Origin: a virus
Virus record (IMG/VR): IMGVR_UViG_3300009507_000022
Coordinates: 1 to 55,890 of that record
Reading direction: 5' to 3' (one strand)
Length of the DNA: 55,890 nt
Position numbers and translations under genes: made by a program. Positions 28,254 through 37,166 of this stretch are shown here, one piece after another. Each line of letters starts with the position of its first letter. Within the stretch, counting starts at the first letter, position 1. The notes below the pieces were generated by a model, which did not search any database, was not told the DNA's origin, and worked only from the letters and a program-made list of their open reading frames with translations.

Positions 28254-28726
28254 TATTTACCCTTCTTGGTATTGATGTGTTTCATCAAACCAGAATAATC
28301 TCGTGTTAATGCATTAACAACCGCTTGACCTGCTTCAGTTTGTTGAAGTTGTTGTGTTGATACTTGACCGCCTTCGGTAGTTTGGAATGTTGATTGTTGT
28401 GTGTTAATTCCACCACCCCAACCTTGTGCTTGTGATGCGTTAAATACACCACCAGTTCCGTTGATATTTTTCCACTCACCACCTTGTGCGGTTTCATTCA
28501 ACAACTCATTTAATGTTGAGTTGTTAGTAAATGATTTTTTCGTTTCTTGCTTTGTTTCAAAGAGGTGGTCTACATCAAGCGGGTCTTTCTCAACAACTTT
28601 TGGTTGTGATTGTTTTACTTCTTTAAGGATAGATTCACGAAGAGACTTTTCTTTTTTAGCCACTTCCTTCTTCACTTCTTCCTTAACGATGAGTTGAATT
28701 GCTTTAATTAGTTTCTTTGTATCCAT
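28253..28726 (-). CDS. Unknown structural-cluster protein with charged helical N-terminus
   Basis: A 157-aa protein. Residues 1-55 are a Lys/Glu-rich helix or coiled coil (KEEVKKEVAKKEKSLRESIL), and residues 65-157 are low-complexity Gln/Gly/Thr/Asn with an EWKNINGTGGVFNASQAQGW segment. No family recognised. It lies between the hub-like and gp25-like genes and overlaps the latter by 1 nt. The ATG (atccatgg on the plus strand) has no good Shine-Dalgarno. A tail or hub accessory factor is inferred from position. Confidence 0.65.
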   Translation of the reverse strand: MDTKKLIKAIQLIVKEEVKKEVAKKEKSLRESILKEVKQSQPKVVEKDPLDVDHLFETKQETKKSFTNNSTLNELLNETAQGGEWKNINGTGGVFNASQAQGWGGGINTQQSTFQTTEGGQVSTQQLQQTEAGQAVVNALTRDYSGLMKHINTKKGK

Positions 28727-28750
28727 GGTAATAAATATGTTTATGTATAA

Positions 28751-29764
28751 TTATTGTTTCATTAATTGTAATTGAGTTTTAACTTGTGTAATTGCTGATA
28801 ACAATTGAGGGCCTGCTGTGGTAAGACTTGGAACTGGAAAGGGGCCCGCAGTGGCTGCGGTTATGGCGGGCGCTAATTTAAGAAGTGCATCCGTGATTGA
28901 TTCCAACTGACTAAATATAATGTCCATATCAGCTTTCCAATTTGAAGTTGATATATTTACTGACTTAGCACCGCTAATAAGAACTGAATCCTTTTTTGAG
29001 TTAAGGACAACTCGTTCTGAATTAATTATAATTTGAGGATTCTGATATTGTTCGGTTGGTATAACACCTAATGTAAATTTATTAGATGAACTTAATCCAA
29101 TCTTTTGTTTAGAACCCAACCAAATCGAGGAATCATCTTTGTTGATGTCCTCTATAACATATTTGTTATATCCATTTGACTTACCAGCGCCATTTCTAAT
29201 AATTGTTATCGGAGATTCAGGAGTTGTCGAACTCCAAGATGGTTCGTTTGTAGCACCTTTTATTTTGTTATTAGTTGTCTTAACACCCTGTGGAGTGTAC
29301 CCAAACCTAATAGACTGGCCATATCTTCCTTCAAATATAATGTCTCCTAAAAATGGTTGAAGTTGTGATATTCCCGAAACCTCAATAAATCCGATACCAA
29401 AGTCTGCTTCACTATCGGTTGATGAATTTTGTGGTACACCTGCAGATACACTACCATAGCCGCCACCATCACCTTCTATGAGTTTGGATTCTGGTAATGC
29501 ATTATGATTTACATTTTTTTGGAGAGATACAATGGATGCGTAATAATTCCGTGTACCACCATTTAGACCAGACGCTTCATCCGAAGTGGTGGTATATACA
29601 TACACTTGTTCACCAAGGATGGGTATTTGTCTATGGTTTGTATTTAATGGATAACATCTAATCTTTGAACCAATCCCACCTGCGGTTGTGTCTACAATGA
29701 TACTACCAAAGTTATCAGCATTATCATCATCAAGGATTACACCCTTTACTACACCAACTTTCAT
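28751..29764 (-). CDS. Baseplate hub protein, gp5-like (OB-fold) candidate
   Basis: A 337-aa protein starting MKVGVVKGVILDDDNADNFG. The N-terminal 90 residues (IVDTTAGGIGSKIRCYPLN, PILGEQVYVYTT) look like the OB fold of gp5/gpV-type spikes. The centre, QPFLGDIIFEGRYGQSIRFG, is a phrase I recall from gp5-like hub proteins of marine T4-like phages. The C-terminus is a helical Ala/Pro segment in place of the long triple beta-helix and the lysozyme domain. It overlaps the upstream small gene as ATGA. The hub assignment rests on memory of those families and on cluster position. Confidence 0.72.
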   Translation of the reverse strand: MKVGVVKGVILDDDNADNFGSIIVDTTAGGIGSKIRCYPLNTNHRQIPILGEQVYVYTTTSDEASGLNGGTRNYYASIVSLQKNVNHNALPESKLIEGDGGGYGSVSAGVPQNSSTDSEADFGIGFIEVSGISQLQPFLGDIIFEGRYGQSIRFGYTPQGVKTTNNKIKGATNEPSWSSTTPESPITIIRNGAGKSNGYNKYVIEDINKDDSSIWLGSKQKIGLSSSNKFTLGVIPTEQYQNPQIIINSERVVLNSKKDSVLISGAKSVNISTSNWKADMDIIFSQLESITDALLKLAPAITAATAGPFPVPSLTTAGPQLLSAITQVKTQLQLMKQ

Positions 29765-30123
29765 TCATCATCTCCATCTTCTTTAGGAAGGTCTTTTTCA
29801 ACCTCATCAATCGCATCCATCAGTTGTCTCTTTTCTTCTTCAGACAAAATAAACCCACCAGCTTCCGCTGATGAGTTGTCTTTCATCATTCGTTGAACGA
29901 TTGCCGCAAGTTTGATTAATGCATCATCATTCTTTACGGAAATATCAAGATATTCTTTAATAAGGGGTACAACCACTGCGGCATCGTTCAAGTTCTTGAC
30001 CATTGGTTCAAGTTGAGCAATTAGTAGTTTTACTTGTCGGTCTTTCTTCTTCTGATTGGAATAGATGTCAGCCATCAAATCAGAGAAAGATTTCCCTTTA
30101 AAGATTTCATCATCTTTAGTCAT
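29761..30123 (-). CDS. Conserved small T4-like phage protein of unknown role
   Basis: A 120-aa protein starting MTKDDEIFKGKSFSDLMADI. Its core, LDVVVPL-like AAVVVPLIKEYLDISVKNDD, AIVQRM and an acidic C-terminus (SEEEKRQLMDAIDEVEKDL), matches a small helical protein I remember beside baseplate genes of marine T4-like phages. There is no membrane segment and no catalytic motif. It is translationally coupled to both neighbours (8-nt overlap with the sigma gene, ATGA with the hub gene). Confidence 0.7.
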   Translation of the reverse strand: MTKDDEIFKGKSFSDLMADIYSNQKKKDRQVKLLIAQLEPMVKNLNDAAVVVPLIKEYLDISVKNDDALIKLAAIVQRMMKDNSSAEAGGFILSEEEKRQLMDAIDEVEKDLPKEDGDDE

Positions 30124-30832
30124 TGAATTCCTCCACTCGGTGTGTTATACTTAATATACCAACCTTCATATAATCAACATATAATTCACCATAGATTGAT
30201 TTCATTTTACCAACTACTTTGGTGATATATTGAGTTTGGACACCAGTTCTCTCTCTAATAAGTATGTAAAGTGCCTTTTTGTTATATGAATATAGGTTGT
30301 CTCGTGTTTTAAATAACTCGGTTAATGAATCAGCAATTTTTCTATCTCTATCTTTTTGGAATAAGGTAAATATATTATAGTCCATATAACGAGCAAAATA
30401 ATCTATAAAATCTTTTAACTCATCCGCCTGTTGTTTATCATATACCTCATTTACAATATTACGATTAGTGTCAATAACATCAACACCATCACGAGCTTTC
30501 ATCCGTGCATAGTTTGCATTGTTCTCGTTAAAAAGATAGTTTCTGGCGATTACTGTAAAGTAGGAAAATGCCCTACCATTCTCACCTTTAAACTTGTGAA
30601 TCTTTTCGTTTAGGAATGCAACTACATTCATCTTCACATCTTCATATGGTACATCAAAGTAATATGTCTTATAAGTGTGAATTACATTTTCAGCAAGTTT
30701 GTCAAATGGATAGTGGATGAACCGATTGTAGATTTTATTCTTTAATCGTTGGTCATCACATCCGTTATAAGCGTTGATTGCAATTTCTGTAATGGCTGTA
30801 AAATACCTTTTACTCTTTCTCTTCCGACCCAT
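30116..30832 (-). CDS. Late-transcription sigma factor, T4 gp55-like
   Basis: A 238-aa protein. The segment KGENGRAFSYFTVIARNYLF near residues 75-97 is the region-2-like signature of gp55 sigma factors in T4-like phages, preceded by YEDVKMNVVAFLNEKIHKF and followed by a C-terminal helical region ending THRVEEFND. gp55 directs host RNA polymerase to short -10-only late promoters, usually together with a sliding clamp. Region 4 seems to be missing, as in gp55. It is the only transcription factor recognised in the window, so it may read the TATTTATA class proposed here. It lies between a membrane protein and the baseplate cluster. Confidence 0.85.
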   Translation of the reverse strand: MGRKRKSKRYFTAITEIAINAYNGCDDQRLKNKIYNRFIHYPFDKLAENVIHTYKTYYFDVPYEDVKMNVVAFLNEKIHKFKGENGRAFSYFTVIARNYLFNENNANYARMKARDGVDVIDTNRNIVNEVYDKQQADELKDFIDYFARYMDYNIFTLFQKDRDRKIADSLTELFKTRDNLYSYNKKALYILIRERTGVQTQYITKVVGKMKSIYGELYVDYMKVGILSITHRVEEFND

Positions 30833-31091
30833 AGTATTCTTCCAATTCAGAAATTATTTCATATAAACTTTTAAAGATAAATCCAGTTTCATCATCAGCC
30901 TCAAAAGAACCCAATTGGTCAATCTCTTTCATACGACTTAATGAATTATCAATCTTTTCTGCGATATCAGCGACCAATTCCTCTTGTTCGAGAATTACAT
31001 CTTCCAAGGCTTCATTCTTACGCAACAAGTTGTATGTTGTGTATCCTAAAACCAAGGTTAAAACTGACAATATGATTATAGTTAATAACAT
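30810..31091 (-). CDS. Small membrane-anchored coiled-coil protein
   Basis: A 93-aa protein. Residues 2-22 (LLTIIILSVLTLVLGYTTYN) form one membrane helix, followed by an acidic coiled coil (KNEALEDVILEQEELVADIA) and a Glu-rich end. The topology is probably N-out/C-in or a signal anchor. It overlaps the sigma gene by 23 nt and lies 2 nt after the HD gene. Function unknown; small inner-membrane proteins of this kind in T4-like phages are sometimes involved in lysis control or superinfection exclusion, but nothing here shows that. Confidence 0.7.
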   Translation of the reverse strand: MLLTIIILSVLTLVLGYTTYNLLRKNEALEDVILEQEELVADIAEKIDNSLSRMKEIDQLGSFEADDETGFIFKSLYEIISELEEYYGSEEKE

Positions 31092-31093
31092 AA

Positions 31094-31876
31094 TTAATCC
31101 TCTACAATATCTTTGAATGCGTCAAACACACTCGTTGGTTTAACATCATTACTTGCAAAGGTTTCACTCAAGTCACCTTTCTTTGGTCTACCCGTAGTAG
31201 GTTTACGAGTTGATTTTACAGGGTTCATCTCAGCTTCCCATCGTTTGTTCTCATAGATAGCCGCCATTTGGTCTGCGGTGTGCATTATGAATGGAATTGA
31301 TGTGGCCAATCTATCATCGTTGTTGTACTTGATGTAATACTCTTTATTGTTTTCATCGTACAACCCATCGGTTAACCTCATACCAATCATTTCCTCTTCA
31401 GTATATTTAACACCAAAGTATTGTAGATTGTACATAGTTCGGTCATTAAGATTCATCCAATGGATTTTAGGATTGGTTTTATAAATTTTACCTTGATTCT
31501 TTACATGCCATTCGGAATCATTCTTAATGTAGTAATCCATTTCAGGAGTTCCTAACTTACCAAGGTCGTGATGAAGGGCTGTAAAGATTAGTGTTTCTCT
31601 ATCAAACTCTTCCATAATCATACCAAGGTCTTGCCATAGGTCATACACTTTTAGTGCGTTACGAGTAACACGAAGAACGTGGTCAATGTAACCACCTGGA
31701 AAAGCGTTGTGGTAATGTTCGACTGAAGATGCCGGGGTATATAGCATACGTTCTTCAAAGTGGTCGTACATTTTGTTAAGTGATTCTAATCGTTCACCGG
31801 TAAAGGTTTGATTGATTAGTTTACGAAACTTCTCGTAATTAGATACGAGTTCTTCTGCGGTAAAGAAGTCAAGCAT
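31094..31876 (-). CDS. HD-domain metal-dependent phosphohydrolase
   Basis: A 260-aa protein with the HD signature: HYHNAFPGGYIDHVLRVTRN near residue 57 and FTALHHDLGKLG near 98 (HD pair), then HTADQMAAIYENKRWEAEM near 198 with a further metal-binding Asp. HD enzymes hydrolyse nucleotides, dNTPs or cyclic nucleotides. The acidic C-terminus (SDVKPTSVFDAFKDIVED) may be a peptide docking tail. In a phage the likely roles are dNTP or deoxyribonucleotide turnover or removal of a signalling nucleotide; the sequence does not decide. It is 2 nt from the ClpP-like gene. Confidence 0.85.
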   Translation of the reverse strand: MLDFFTAEELVSNYEKFRKLINQTFTGERLESLNKMYDHFEERMLYTPASSVEHYHNAFPGGYIDHVLRVTRNALKVYDLWQDLGMIMEEFDRETLIFTALHHDLGKLGTPEMDYYIKNDSEWHVKNQGKIYKTNPKIHWMNLNDRTMYNLQYFGVKYTEEEMIGMRLTDGLYDENNKEYYIKYNNDDRLATSIPFIMHTADQMAAIYENKRWEAEMNPVKSTRKPTTGRPKKGDLSETFASNDVKPTSVFDAFKDIVED

Positions 31877-31878
31877 TT

Positions 31879-32505
31879 TTAAATGATTTTATCTATAATT
31901 CCTAATTCTAAAGCTTTCTCTGCGGACATAAAGTAATCTGAAGATGAAATGTTCTCCCAATATTCTTTATCCATTTTTGAGTTATCAGCCATTAACTGAT
32001 TACACTCGTGTTCTAACTCCTCACTAAATTTGGCGTTAGATTTAACATCACTCAATTTACCTACTACAATAGTAGACAATTGGTGAACCATAATCTTGGA
32101 GTGCTTGGATGCAGCACGAAGGCCAGTTCCACAAGTCAACAACAATGCAGCCGCCGACATAGCAGCACCACGAACAATAATATTAAACTTAATACCTTGT
32201 TCTTTTTGTGACTGAAAGTAGTCGATGAGTGCAAGGGTTTCGATTACATCACCACCTGGAGAATTCAATAGGATATTGATGGTATTGATATCACCATTAA
32301 TCTTTTTTAACAAGCGAACTTTTGATACAATATCAAATGTTAATCCAGATGTAATTTCATCTTGAATAAGAATTACATTATCGGTAGTATCAATACCATA
32401 GTCAAACTCACGGTAATAGATACGTTGTGTATCACGTTCATCATTTGACTCGTAACTCATTTTATAATCCCCAGCGCTTACAGCACTCCCATATAACTCA
32501 TCCAT
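31879..32505 (-). CDS. clpP: ClpP-like serine protease
   Basis: A 208-aa protein of normal ClpP length. The catalytic triad is visible: Ser in GAAMSAAALLL near 110, His in KIMVHQLS near 133 and Asp in SSDYFMSAEKALELGIIDKI near 190. The oligomerisation region INILLNSPGGDVIETLALID is intact. No Clp ATPase was found in the window, so it either works with a host unfoldase or has a special task, such as processing a virion protein. It follows a full-match Bacteroidota-type promoter and is followed directly by the HD gene. Confidence 0.88.
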   Translation of the reverse strand: MDELYGSAVSAGDYKMSYESNDERDTQRIYYREFDYGIDTTDNVILIQDEITSGLTFDIVSKVRLLKKINGDINTINILLNSPGGDVIETLALIDYFQSQKEQGIKFNIIVRGAAMSAAALLLTCGTGLRAASKHSKIMVHQLSTIVVGKLSDVKSNAKFSEELEHECNQLMADNSKMDKEYWENISSSDYFMSAEKALELGIIDKII

Positions 32506-32537
32506 ACTTAATATGTTATTTCAATTGTTTATTAGAA

Positions 32538-32569
32538 CAAATATACGAAAAATAATCCAATAATCCAAA
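32538..32569 (-). promoter_or_regulatory. Bacteroidota-type promoter upstream of clpP
   Basis: The minus strand reads TTTG (32569-32566), a 20-nt spacer ending tttttcg, then TATATTTG (32545-32538). This is a full match to TTTG-N19/20-TAnnTTTG. The predicted start near 32533 leaves a leader of about 28 nt before the clpP ATG at 32505. Confidence 0.8.
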
Positions 32570-32570
32570 C

Positions 32571-33707
32571 TTATTTTTTTATATTACGTTGGGTAGCCAC
32601 ATATGTGTGTTTCTTCTTTGGTGATGGTTTTTTTTGGACTTCACCATAAAGTTGCTTTGCCTCCTCATCAGTAGGAACAAACCTTACTTCTTCTTTTTGC
32701 GATTGTTTTTTTTGAGGTTGTTCTTTTTCCACCTCTTTTTCATTATCTCCGCCCGTTTTTTCATCATCTTGTGGTCTTTCTTCTCCCACTTCATTTGTAG
32801 GTACTGATATTTCTGCGCTGTCCGTTTCATCATTGGTATCAGAAACAGTAGAGTTGATATTCCCAGTATCAAAAATATCAAGATTGCTATTAATTCGGTC
32901 ATCATCTTTATTTGTTAATTTATTTAATGCGATTACCATTGAGATTGCAAGTGGGTCAAATACAAATACAATCAAAAGGGTAAACCAGTTTACAATTACA
33001 TTCATAGGTTTGCCTGTGATTTCAGCCATATATCTCAATGGCCCGACTTCAGCAGCAACCTCATTATTGGATTCTAAATCTAATACTTGTAAATCAAGTG
33101 AGGTAAGTGAATCCGTTAATACCTCAATCTTTCTTGCTACGCCATCACGAGATTGTACAGCGGAGTTTAGTTGGTTCTCCAACGACTTTCGTTGTGATGA
33201 AGATGTTGTCGTGATAATTTGACCGGTTTCCCTATCACGATACTGAACTTGGTTGTTTGACAATCCATTTCTTAATTCAGTAATAGATTCAGCAAGCTCT
33301 TTCTTTTCCACATTCAAGTAATCTAATTGTTCTTGGAATCGTTCCTTCTTCAATTCAACTACTTGAACTTGTTTATCCATTATACCTAATTGGTCTGCGG
33401 TCTTTTGATATGCAGATGTTAAGAATCCATATATACCAGCAGAGGTGATTATCATTAGCACACCAACTGCAAGAGTAAGATACCATTTCATCCAACCAGC
33501 TTTGTTCCAATGGTTGTGTAAGTAAGATGCAATAATAAGTTTACTAAACTCCAACGCACCTGCCATTATAATAACTTCAGTTTTAGCTCCAGCGAATAGA
33601 GAACTTAACCCAAATACAGAATAGTATGCCGCTGAACCTGCAAGTGCAAATGTACTCACAATCATCAGTACTACAAACCCATTCTTCTTATTAAAAAATT
33701 TTATCAT
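32571..33707 (-). CDS. Integral membrane protein with central coiled coil
   Basis: A 378-aa protein. The start is taken as the ATG at 33707 (MIKFFNKKNGF); a TTG four codons upstream is less likely. Three or four hydrophobic helices lie before residue 110 (FVVLMIVSTFALAGSAAYYS, VIIMAGALEFSKLIIASYL, WYLTLAVGVLMIITSAGIYG). A coiled coil of about 120 residues follows (KKERFQEQLDYLNVEKKEL), then another membrane helix (VNWFTLLIVFVFDPLAISMV) and a charged, disordered Glu/Gln/Lys tail. I recall similar proteins in T4-like phages of Bacteroidota but no function. The transcript probably starts within the 161-nt leader upstream. Confidence 0.75.
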   Translation of the reverse strand: MIKFFNKKNGFVVLMIVSTFALAGSAAYYSVFGLSSLFAGAKTEVIIMAGALEFSKLIIASYLHNHWNKAGWMKWYLTLAVGVLMIITSAGIYGFLTSAYQKTADQLGIMDKQVQVVELKKERFQEQLDYLNVEKKELAESITELRNGLSNNQVQYRDRETGQIITTTSSSQRKSLENQLNSAVQSRDGVARKIEVLTDSLTSLDLQVLDLESNNEVAAEVGPLRYMAEITGKPMNVIVNWFTLLIVFVFDPLAISMVIALNKLTNKDDDRINSNLDIFDTGNINSTVSDTNDETDSAEISVPTNEVGEERPQDDEKTGGDNEKEVEKEQPQKKQSQKEEVRFVPTDEEAKQLYGEVQKKPSPKKKHTYVATQRNIKK

Positions 33708-33868
33708 ATTTCTTTTCAAAGTTAGTTTTATTAACTTCAGGAGTTGTACTTATTATCAACTATCGTTTCGCTAAGCAGCTCAAGCAGTTAAGTTAACCTG
33801 ATAAGAATAAATATCAGGAAAATAATAATAACTTAATATTATCAAGCTTTCCCCATATTATGCCCTTT
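33708..33868 (-). other. Intergenic leader with inverted repeats
   Basis: There is no gene in these 161 nt. A 7-bp hairpin (cctgata at 33797-33803, tatcagg at 33812-33818) lies downstream of the UV endonuclease gene. A TAACTTTG box lies just before the membrane-protein ATG but has no -33 element at the right distance. It may hold a terminator or a structured leader; the evidence for either is weak. Confidence 0.4.
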
Positions 33869-34771
33869 TTAGAGTGTACCAAAATTGGAAAGATAATTTA
33901 ACACAGTCAGTTCTTTCATCTTAGCCTCAATATCAATGTCAAGGTCGTGGCCATATGTGTTGATTGGTGAGTAAATATAATCAGAGTGTGCTTGTGGTTT
34001 TGCAGTAGGGTCTTCTAATGTCTTGGACTCTGAATAGTGAACAAGTGGTTTGATGTCACCCCAAGTGGACATAGCCAACTCAAGTGCTTCTTGTTCGGAC
34101 AAGTCACCAGTATTGAATGTGTGATGGTGATAATCAAAGACAATAGGAACGCCAGTACGTTCGTGGATGTACATAAGGTCTTTGACTGAATACATACTAG
34201 CCTTGTCATCATTCTCAACAGTCAGTCGTGTCTGAACTGATTCGGGTAATCGTTCGAAGTTCTTGATAAATCTATCCATCGCAGATTGTTTGTCACCATA
34301 GACACCATTACAATGGATGTTGATTAGATTGTACGGAGTTCTCTCTAACCCCATAAGGTCAAAGTGTTCTCCGTGTATAGAAAGGTCTCTAATGGTGTTT
34401 TCCACGACTTTCTCGTTGGGGGAGACCAACACATTGAATGGGCCGGGATGTGATGTTATACGTTGTCCATAGGTCTTAGCGAGAGTACCTGCGCCACGAA
34501 GTACATTGGAGAACTTCTCATAGTCAGGCATTTCTGATAATTGGAACTCACTAGCCCACGGAACAAGGTCAGATGTCATACGGAATAGCTTGAAGCCATT
34601 CCGATGATTCCACTTGATAATTTCTACAAGGTCTTTAGCGTTTTGTAACGCAAGGTCGGATGACCTACTAATACCCTCGGCAAGAAATGTTTTCTTAATC
34701 ATACTACGATTGGTAGTAATCTTATCCTTACGGAGTGTCATGTTGATACAACAGTATCCTAAATTTGTCAT
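33869..34771 (-). CDS. uvsE: UV damage endonuclease (UvsE/UVDE family)
   Basis: A 300-aa protein starting MTNLGYCCINMTLRK; an upstream TTG start would run into the dnaK terminator and is rejected. Family features: LGYCC.N at the N-terminus, FRMTSDLVPWASEF, RITSHPGPFNVLVSP, LINIHCNGVYGDK, LTVENDDKASMYSV and IVFDYHHHTFN. These contain the His, Glu and Asp metal ligands of the TIM-barrel nuclease that nicks 5' of UV photoproducts. Such an enzyme would allow repair of phage DNA in sunlit surface water. T4 uses an unrelated glycosylase (DenV) for this, so it is an alternative solution. It lies downstream of the dnaK terminator. Confidence 0.92.
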   Translation of the reverse strand: MTNLGYCCINMTLRKDKITTNRSMIKKTFLAEGISRSSDLALQNAKDLVEIIKWNHRNGFKLFRMTSDLVPWASEFQLSEMPDYEKFSNVLRGAGTLAKTYGQRITSHPGPFNVLVSPNEKVVENTIRDLSIHGEHFDLMGLERTPYNLINIHCNGVYGDKQSAMDRFIKNFERLPESVQTRLTVENDDKASMYSVKDLMYIHERTGVPIVFDYHHHTFNTGDLSEQEALELAMSTWGDIKPLVHYSESKTLEDPTAKPQAHSDYIYSPINTYGHDLDIDIEAKMKELTVLNYLSNFGTL

Positions 34772-34798
34772 AACTAAATCTTTATATCTAAAGATAAT

Positions 34799-34826
34799 AA
34801 AAAAGGGGGACTTATACAAGCCCCCC
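34799..34826 (-). terminator. Intrinsic terminator after dnaK
   Basis: On the minus strand a GC-rich stem (GGGGGG, CTT / AAG, CCCCC around an ATAC-type loop, one mismatch) is followed by TTTTTT. It lies 15 nt past the dnaK stop and just before the uvsE start. Confidence 0.85.
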
Positions 34827-34841
34827 TATGTTAAGTTTATG

Positions 34842-36677
34842 TTAAATTTCTTCGTGAGGAATATCTTCCGTTTGAGTTTGACCTGTATTCTGATAAAGTC
34901 TTGTAGTTATATCATTCCACACGGTCTCTAATTTAGAATGACTTTCTTTAATCTTCTCATAATCTTTCGTTTCGATTATAGAACTCAAATCAGACATCAT
35001 AGAATTCAATGCGTTCTTGTCATCCTCTGTAAGAGACTCAAGGGTCTTCATTTGTTTTTCAACTTCAAACATATAAGATTGTGCATTGTTTAAAATCTCA
35101 ATCTCCTCTTTACGTTTTAAATCAGCTTCCCTATTAACTTCAGCATCATCTCGCATCTTCTTTATTTGTTCATCCGACAATCCAGTTCCAGATGTAATAC
35201 GAATGGCTTGTTCTTTTTGAGTTCCTAAATCTTTAGCTGAAACATTTATAATACCATTTGCATCAATATCAAAAGTTACTTCAATTTGAGGAATACCTTT
35301 TGGTGCTAACGGAATATCAACCAGCTTAAACCTACCAAGGGTTCTATTGTCTCGTGCCATTGGTCTCTCACCTTGAAGAACATGGACATCCAACATAGTT
35401 TGATTATCAGCCACGGTTGAAAATGTTTGTGATTTTTTAACAGGAATGGTTGTATTGGAATCGATGATAGGTGTAAAGATTCCACCCATAGTTTCGATAC
35501 CCAAACTTAATGGAGTAACATCCAGAAGTAAAACATCAGTAACATCACCACCAAGTACACCACCTTGAATAGCAGCACCAACAGCCACTACTTCATCTGG
35601 ATTTACACCTTTGCTTGGTTTTTTTCCAAAGAACTTTTCAACAGCATCTTGAACTGCCGGAATACGAGTAGAACCACCAACGAGGATTACTTCATTAATT
35701 TCTGCTTTTGAAATTAAAGCATCTTCAATTGCTTTCTTACACGGAATCATACACCTATCAATCAACCCCGAAGATAGTCGTTCAAATTCAGAACGAGACA
35801 TGGTTTCCTCAAAGTGAATAGGGCCAGCCTCTGATACGGAGATGTATGGTAAGTTAATATTAGTTGATGCAGCAGAAGATAACTCAACCTTTGTTTTTTC
35901 TGCGGCTTCACGAACACGTTGTAATGCCATTGAGTCTTTGGTAATATCAATACCCTTTGATTTTTTAATCTTATCACAAACCCAATCGACAATTATTTCA
36001 TCAAAGTTATCACCACCAAGTTGAGTATCACCATTGGTAGACAACACTTCAAATACACCATCACCTAATTCAAGGATTGAAATATCAAAAGTACCACCAC
36101 CCAAATCAAAAACAGCAATTCGCATGTCGGTGTCTTTTTTATCAAGTCCATACGCAAGAGCAGCAGCGGTAGGTTCGTTGATGATACGAAGAACATCCAA
36201 CCCAGCAATTTTACCAGCCTCCTTCGTAGCTTGTCTTTGAGAATCATTAAAATATGCAGGAACCGTAATTACTGCTTTTGTAACTGATTCACCCAAATAA
36301 TCTTCAGCCGATTTACGAATGTTTTGTAAAACCATAGCTGAAATTTCTTGGGGTACATATTCTTTACCATTAGCGGTAATAATAACTGAATCACCACTAC
36401 CTTTGGATACCTTATAAGATACATTTAAATGGTCGGAGTTTAATTCAGAATACCTTTGACCAATAAATCGTTTTACCGAATATAATGTGTTTTCAGGATT
36501 AGTTACTGCAACTCGTTTAGCCGCAGCCCCTACTTTAATCTCACCTTTATCAAATGAAACTATGGATGGGGTAGTTCGAGTTCCCTCGGAATTTACAATG
36601 ACAACTGGGTCACCACCTTCGATAACGGAAATACACGAATTGGTCGTACCCAAGTCTATTCCAATAATTTTTGACAT
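34842..36677 (-). CDS. dnaK: Phage-encoded Hsp70 chaperone DnaK
   Basis: A 611-aa protein, nearly full DnaK length. The ATPase domain has [20 protein letters not shown] at the N-terminus, [20 protein letters not shown] near 193, [14 protein letters not shown] and [14 protein letters not shown] near 330. The linker [15 protein letters not shown] and substrate domain ([20 protein letters not shown]) are intact. The C-terminus ends EDIPHEEI rather than the usual EEVD-like acidic end. No DnaJ or GrpE is present, so it must use host co-chaperones. The RBS aaagaggtatt is strong. It sits in a chaperone pair with Hsp20 upstream, separated by a terminator. Confidence 0.96.
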   Translation of the reverse strand: MSKIIGIDLGTTNSCISVIEGGDPVVIVNSEGTRTTPSIVSFDKGEIKVGAAAKRVAVTNPENTLYSVKRFIGQRYSELNSDHLNVSYKVSKGSGDSVIITANGKEYVPQEISAMVLQNIRKSAEDYLGESVTKAVITVPAYFNDSQRQATKEAGKIAGLDVLRIINEPTAAALAYGLDKKDTDMRIAVFDLGGGTFDISILELGDGVFEVLSTNGDTQLGGDNFDEIIVDWVCDKIKKSKGIDITKDSMALQRVREAAEKTKVELSSAASTNINLPYISVSEAGPIHFEETMSRSEFERLSSGLIDRCMIPCKKAIEDALISKAEINEVILVGGSTRIPAVQDAVEKFFGKKPSKGVNPDEVVAVGAAIQGGVLGGDVTDVLLLDVTPLSLGIETMGGIFTPIIDSNTTIPVKKSQTFSTVADNQTMLDVHVLQGERPMARDNRTLGRFKLVDIPLAPKGIPQIEVTFDIDANGIINVSAKDLGTQKEQAIRITSGTGLSDEQIKKMRDDAEVNREADLKRKEEIEILNNAQSYMFEVEKQMKTLESLTEDDKNALNSMMSDLSSIIETKDYEKIKESHSKLETVWNDITTRLYQNTGQTQTEDIPHEEI

Positions 36678-36693
36678 AATACCTCTTTTAGAT

Positions 36694-36703
36694 TATAAAT
36701 ATA
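36694..36703 (-). promoter_or_regulatory. TATATTTATA motif upstream of dnaK, candidate promoter
   Basis: The minus strand reads TATATTTATA, 16 nt before the dnaK ATG. It is 9/10 identical to the CATATTTATA copies. It lies directly after the Hsp20 terminator hairpin, so dnaK probably has its own start here. Confidence 0.4.
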
Positions 36704-36728
36704 AAAATGGGTGGAATAAAACCCACCC
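36700..36728 (-). terminator. Intrinsic terminator after hsp20
   Basis: The minus strand reads GGGTGG (36728-36723), an 8-nt loop, CCACCC (36714-36709), then ATTTTTAT. It lies between the Hsp20 stop at 36742 and dnaK. Confidence 0.8.
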
Positions 36729-36741
36729 ACCCTTAACATAA

Positions 36742-37089
36742 CTACTTAACTTTAACATCAATCTTTTTAGCCGCTCGGTCTTCGTATTTGGGAATAGTAA
36801 CGGAGAGAATACCATCCTTTGCAATGGCAGATGTTTGGTTGATGTCAAATGCATCGTGGATTTTGTATCTCTTATGGAATTTACGACTTTCCTTTTCGGC
36901 TTTAACTTCCAACATTCGGTCTTCAACTGTAACCTCAATATCTTTATTAGATAAGCCAGGAACTTCAAACTCAATAGTCAATACATCATCCTTCAAATAT
37001 GCAGTATGAGTTGATATACGATGGCTATCCCAGCCACCAGAAACCATATCAGAAACCATAGTGTGAAATGTTGAATCAAATAGTGTCAT
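36742..37089 (-). CDS. Small heat-shock protein Hsp20 (alpha-crystallin domain)
   Basis: A 115-aa protein. The alpha-crystallin core runs from HTAYLKDDVLTIEFEVPGLS through KDIEVTVEDRMLEVKAEK to a C-terminal GILSVTIPKYEDRAAKKIDV, which includes the GxLxxxxP signature. Small Hsp20 proteins are common in marine T4-like phages, where they are thought to stabilise folding of virion proteins. It is complete and has a good RBS (aaaaagggtaatat). Confidence 0.93.
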   Translation of the reverse strand: MTLFDSTFHTMVSDMVSGGWDSHRISTHTAYLKDDVLTIEFEVPGLSNKDIEVTVEDRMLEVKAEKESRKFHKRYKIHDAFDINQTSAIAKDGILSVTIPKYEDRAAKKIDVKVK

Positions 37090-37166
37090 ATATTACCCTT
37101 TTTAATGTTAATGTGTTATTAAAAGGACAAATTCCCTACCAATAGTGTATTTTATGACACTTTGTC

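Noticed and set aside
17861-30123. TAnnTTTG promoters in the tail cluster
   Set aside because: Scattered TATATTTG-like strings occur inside coding sequence but none with a -33 TTTG at 19-20 nt close before a gene start.
34772-34819. N-terminal extension of the UV endonuclease from a TTG at 34819
   Set aside because: It begins inside the dnaK terminator hairpin and adds a hydrophobic stretch not seen in this family.
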